Shown here piece by piece: positions 63,284-64,000 of a DNA stretch of 64,000 nucleotides. Position 1 is the stretch's first letter; each line of letters starts with the position of its first letter. The notes under the pieces were generated by a model, which worked only from the letters and a program-made list of their open reading frames with translations, had not been told where the DNA came from and did not search any database. The position numbers and the translations under genes are program-made. Location: NCBI GenBank assembly GCA_015065845.1, contig SVPQ01000010.1, forward strand, positions 1-64,000, given 5' to 3'. This stretch comes from Oscillospiraceae bacterium. GTDB taxonomy: Bacteria; Bacillota; Clostridia; Oscillospirales; Acutalibacteraceae.

Positions 63284-64000
63284 ATGCAATTTTCAGTAAG
63301 TACATACAGTTTAAGTGGTCTTGTAGGCAAAAATGGTGTAACAGAAAAAGACCTTATTAAAATAGCAAAAGAAATTGGTTTTGACGGAATAGAATTTGCA
63401 GAAATTCATACACCTGAAAACAAAGATAAGATAGAATATGCAAAAGAATTAAATGAAGAATGCAAAAAACACGGTATAATTCCTGTTCAGTATTCAATCG
63501 GTGCAGATTTTATTTATGGTAGCGATGGCGATACAGAAAAAGAAATAGACCGTTTAAAATATGAAGTTGATGTTGCAGCGGTTTTAGGTGTAACAGGTAT
63601 GCGTCACGATTGCACAGGTGGTTTTCGTGATGAGGATGCTAAAACAAAAGGTTTTAACGAAGCATTACCTTTCATAGTAAAAGGTTGTAAGGCAGTTACA
63701 GAATATGCAAAAGCAAAAGGAATCCGCACTATGATGGAAAATCACGGCTATTTCTGTCAGGATAGTGACAGAGTAGAAAAAATTGTTACTGGTGTTAATG
63801 ACAGTAACTTCGGTTTGCTTCTTGATATGGGTAACTTCCTTTGTGCAGATGAAAATCCGGTTGTAGCATTCGGAAAACTAAAAAATTACGCATCTTTTGT
63901 TCACGCAAAGGATTTCCACATTAAAAGTGGGGACAACATTGCACCAACAGATGGATTTTTCACAACTCGTGGAGGTACGCATTTAAGAGGTGCGGTTTTA
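63284..64000 (+). CDS. Sugar phosphate isomerase/epimerase, 3' end beyond window
   Basis: 239 codons are visible with no stop before the window end. ATG 63284 follows AAGGGAG at 63268-63274. The TIM-barrel (AP endonuclease 2/xylose isomerase-like) pattern is present: FDGIEFAEIH, MRHDCTGG, MMENHGYFCQDSDRV (Glu), LLDMGNF (Asp) and FVHAKDFHIK (His). It probably isomerises a sugar or inositol derivative. Substrate unknown; no neighbour on the right is visible. Confidence 0.88.
   Translation, partial: MQFSVSTYSLSGLVGKNGVTEKDLIKIAKEIGFDGIEFAEIHTPENKDKIEYAKELNEECKKHGIIPVQYSIGADFIYGSDGDTEKEIDRLKYEVDVAAVLGVTGMRHDCTGGFRDEDAKTKGFNEALPFIVKGCKAVTEYAKAKGIRTMMENHGYFCQDSDRVEKIVTGVNDSNFGLLLDMGNFLCADENPVVAFGKLKNYASFVHAKDFHIKSGDNIAPTDGFFTTRGGTHLRGAVL

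Overview
The window comes from an AT-rich, low-GC Firmicute, most likely a strictly anaerobic gut member of the Clostridia (Oscillospiraceae/Ruminococcaceae type). The evidence is the Firmicutes gene order rimP-nusA-ylxR-ylxQ-infB-rbfA-nrnA-truB-ribF, a CIRCE-controlled groES-groEL pair, a complete [FeFe]-hydrogenase maturation operon, a MecA adaptor, many TTG/GTG starts with strong AGGAGG-type ribosome binding sites, and cytosolic sialidase and hexosaminidase genes. No rRNA, tRNA, CRISPR array, transposase or prophage gene was seen. Taxonomy is inferred from gene content only.

Layout. 1-6.4 kb: a DUF4160/DUF2442 toxin-antitoxin-like pair with an operator palindrome; groES-groEL; a stand-alone AAA_14/DUF4143 ATPase boxed in by repeated palindromes; a membrane-anchored XRE regulator; a MATE exporter. 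6.4-10.6 kb: hyd operon (TM1266-like regulator, hydE, hydG, hydF) behind phased promoter repeats and a leader that can fold as terminator or antiterminator. 10.7-12.3 kb: an XRE regulator divergent from a degenerate manganese-catalase-like protein, with three 14-bp operator copies exactly 31 bp apart; a YhcH-family gene.

12.4-29.3 kb: one long Wzx/Wzy-type exopolysaccharide operon (CapD-like dehydratase, two priming phosphoglycosyltransferases, at least five glycosyltransferases, polymerase, flippase, UDP-sugar dehydrogenase, acyl/acetyltransferases, CMP-sugar synthetase). 29.4-38.7 kb: a glycosyltransferase with a bifunctional Fkp-like fucokinase/GDP-fucose pyrophosphorylase, a secreted SGNH-FN3 protein, small genes, an oxidoreductase and a phosphoesterase. 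38.8-50.4 kb: GH20, a second Gfo/Idh/MocA oxidoreductase, Fe-S protein, two-component system, rRNA methyltransferase, lipid kinase and acyltransferase, sialidase, cysteine synthesis (cysK, cysE). 50.5-53.8 kb: ACT/PFL pair, then an XRE regulator divergent from two small membrane proteins. 54-62.7 kb: translation/RNA operon ending in ribF-rpe, convergent with mecA. The last gene, a TIM-barrel sugar isomerase, runs off the window end.

The most interesting unexplained signals are: (1) a hyd leader with mutually exclusive terminator and antiterminator helices; (2) a family of composite intergenic elements made of exactly four 7-bp repeats, a small palindrome with a 3-nt loop and a conserved long hairpin, seen at three loci; (3) the ATPase gene nested between two pairs of palindromic repeats; (4) several regulator genes each next to a clear operator (palindrome or iterated repeat) placed on the promoter. 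No wholly new multi-gene defence system is evident.
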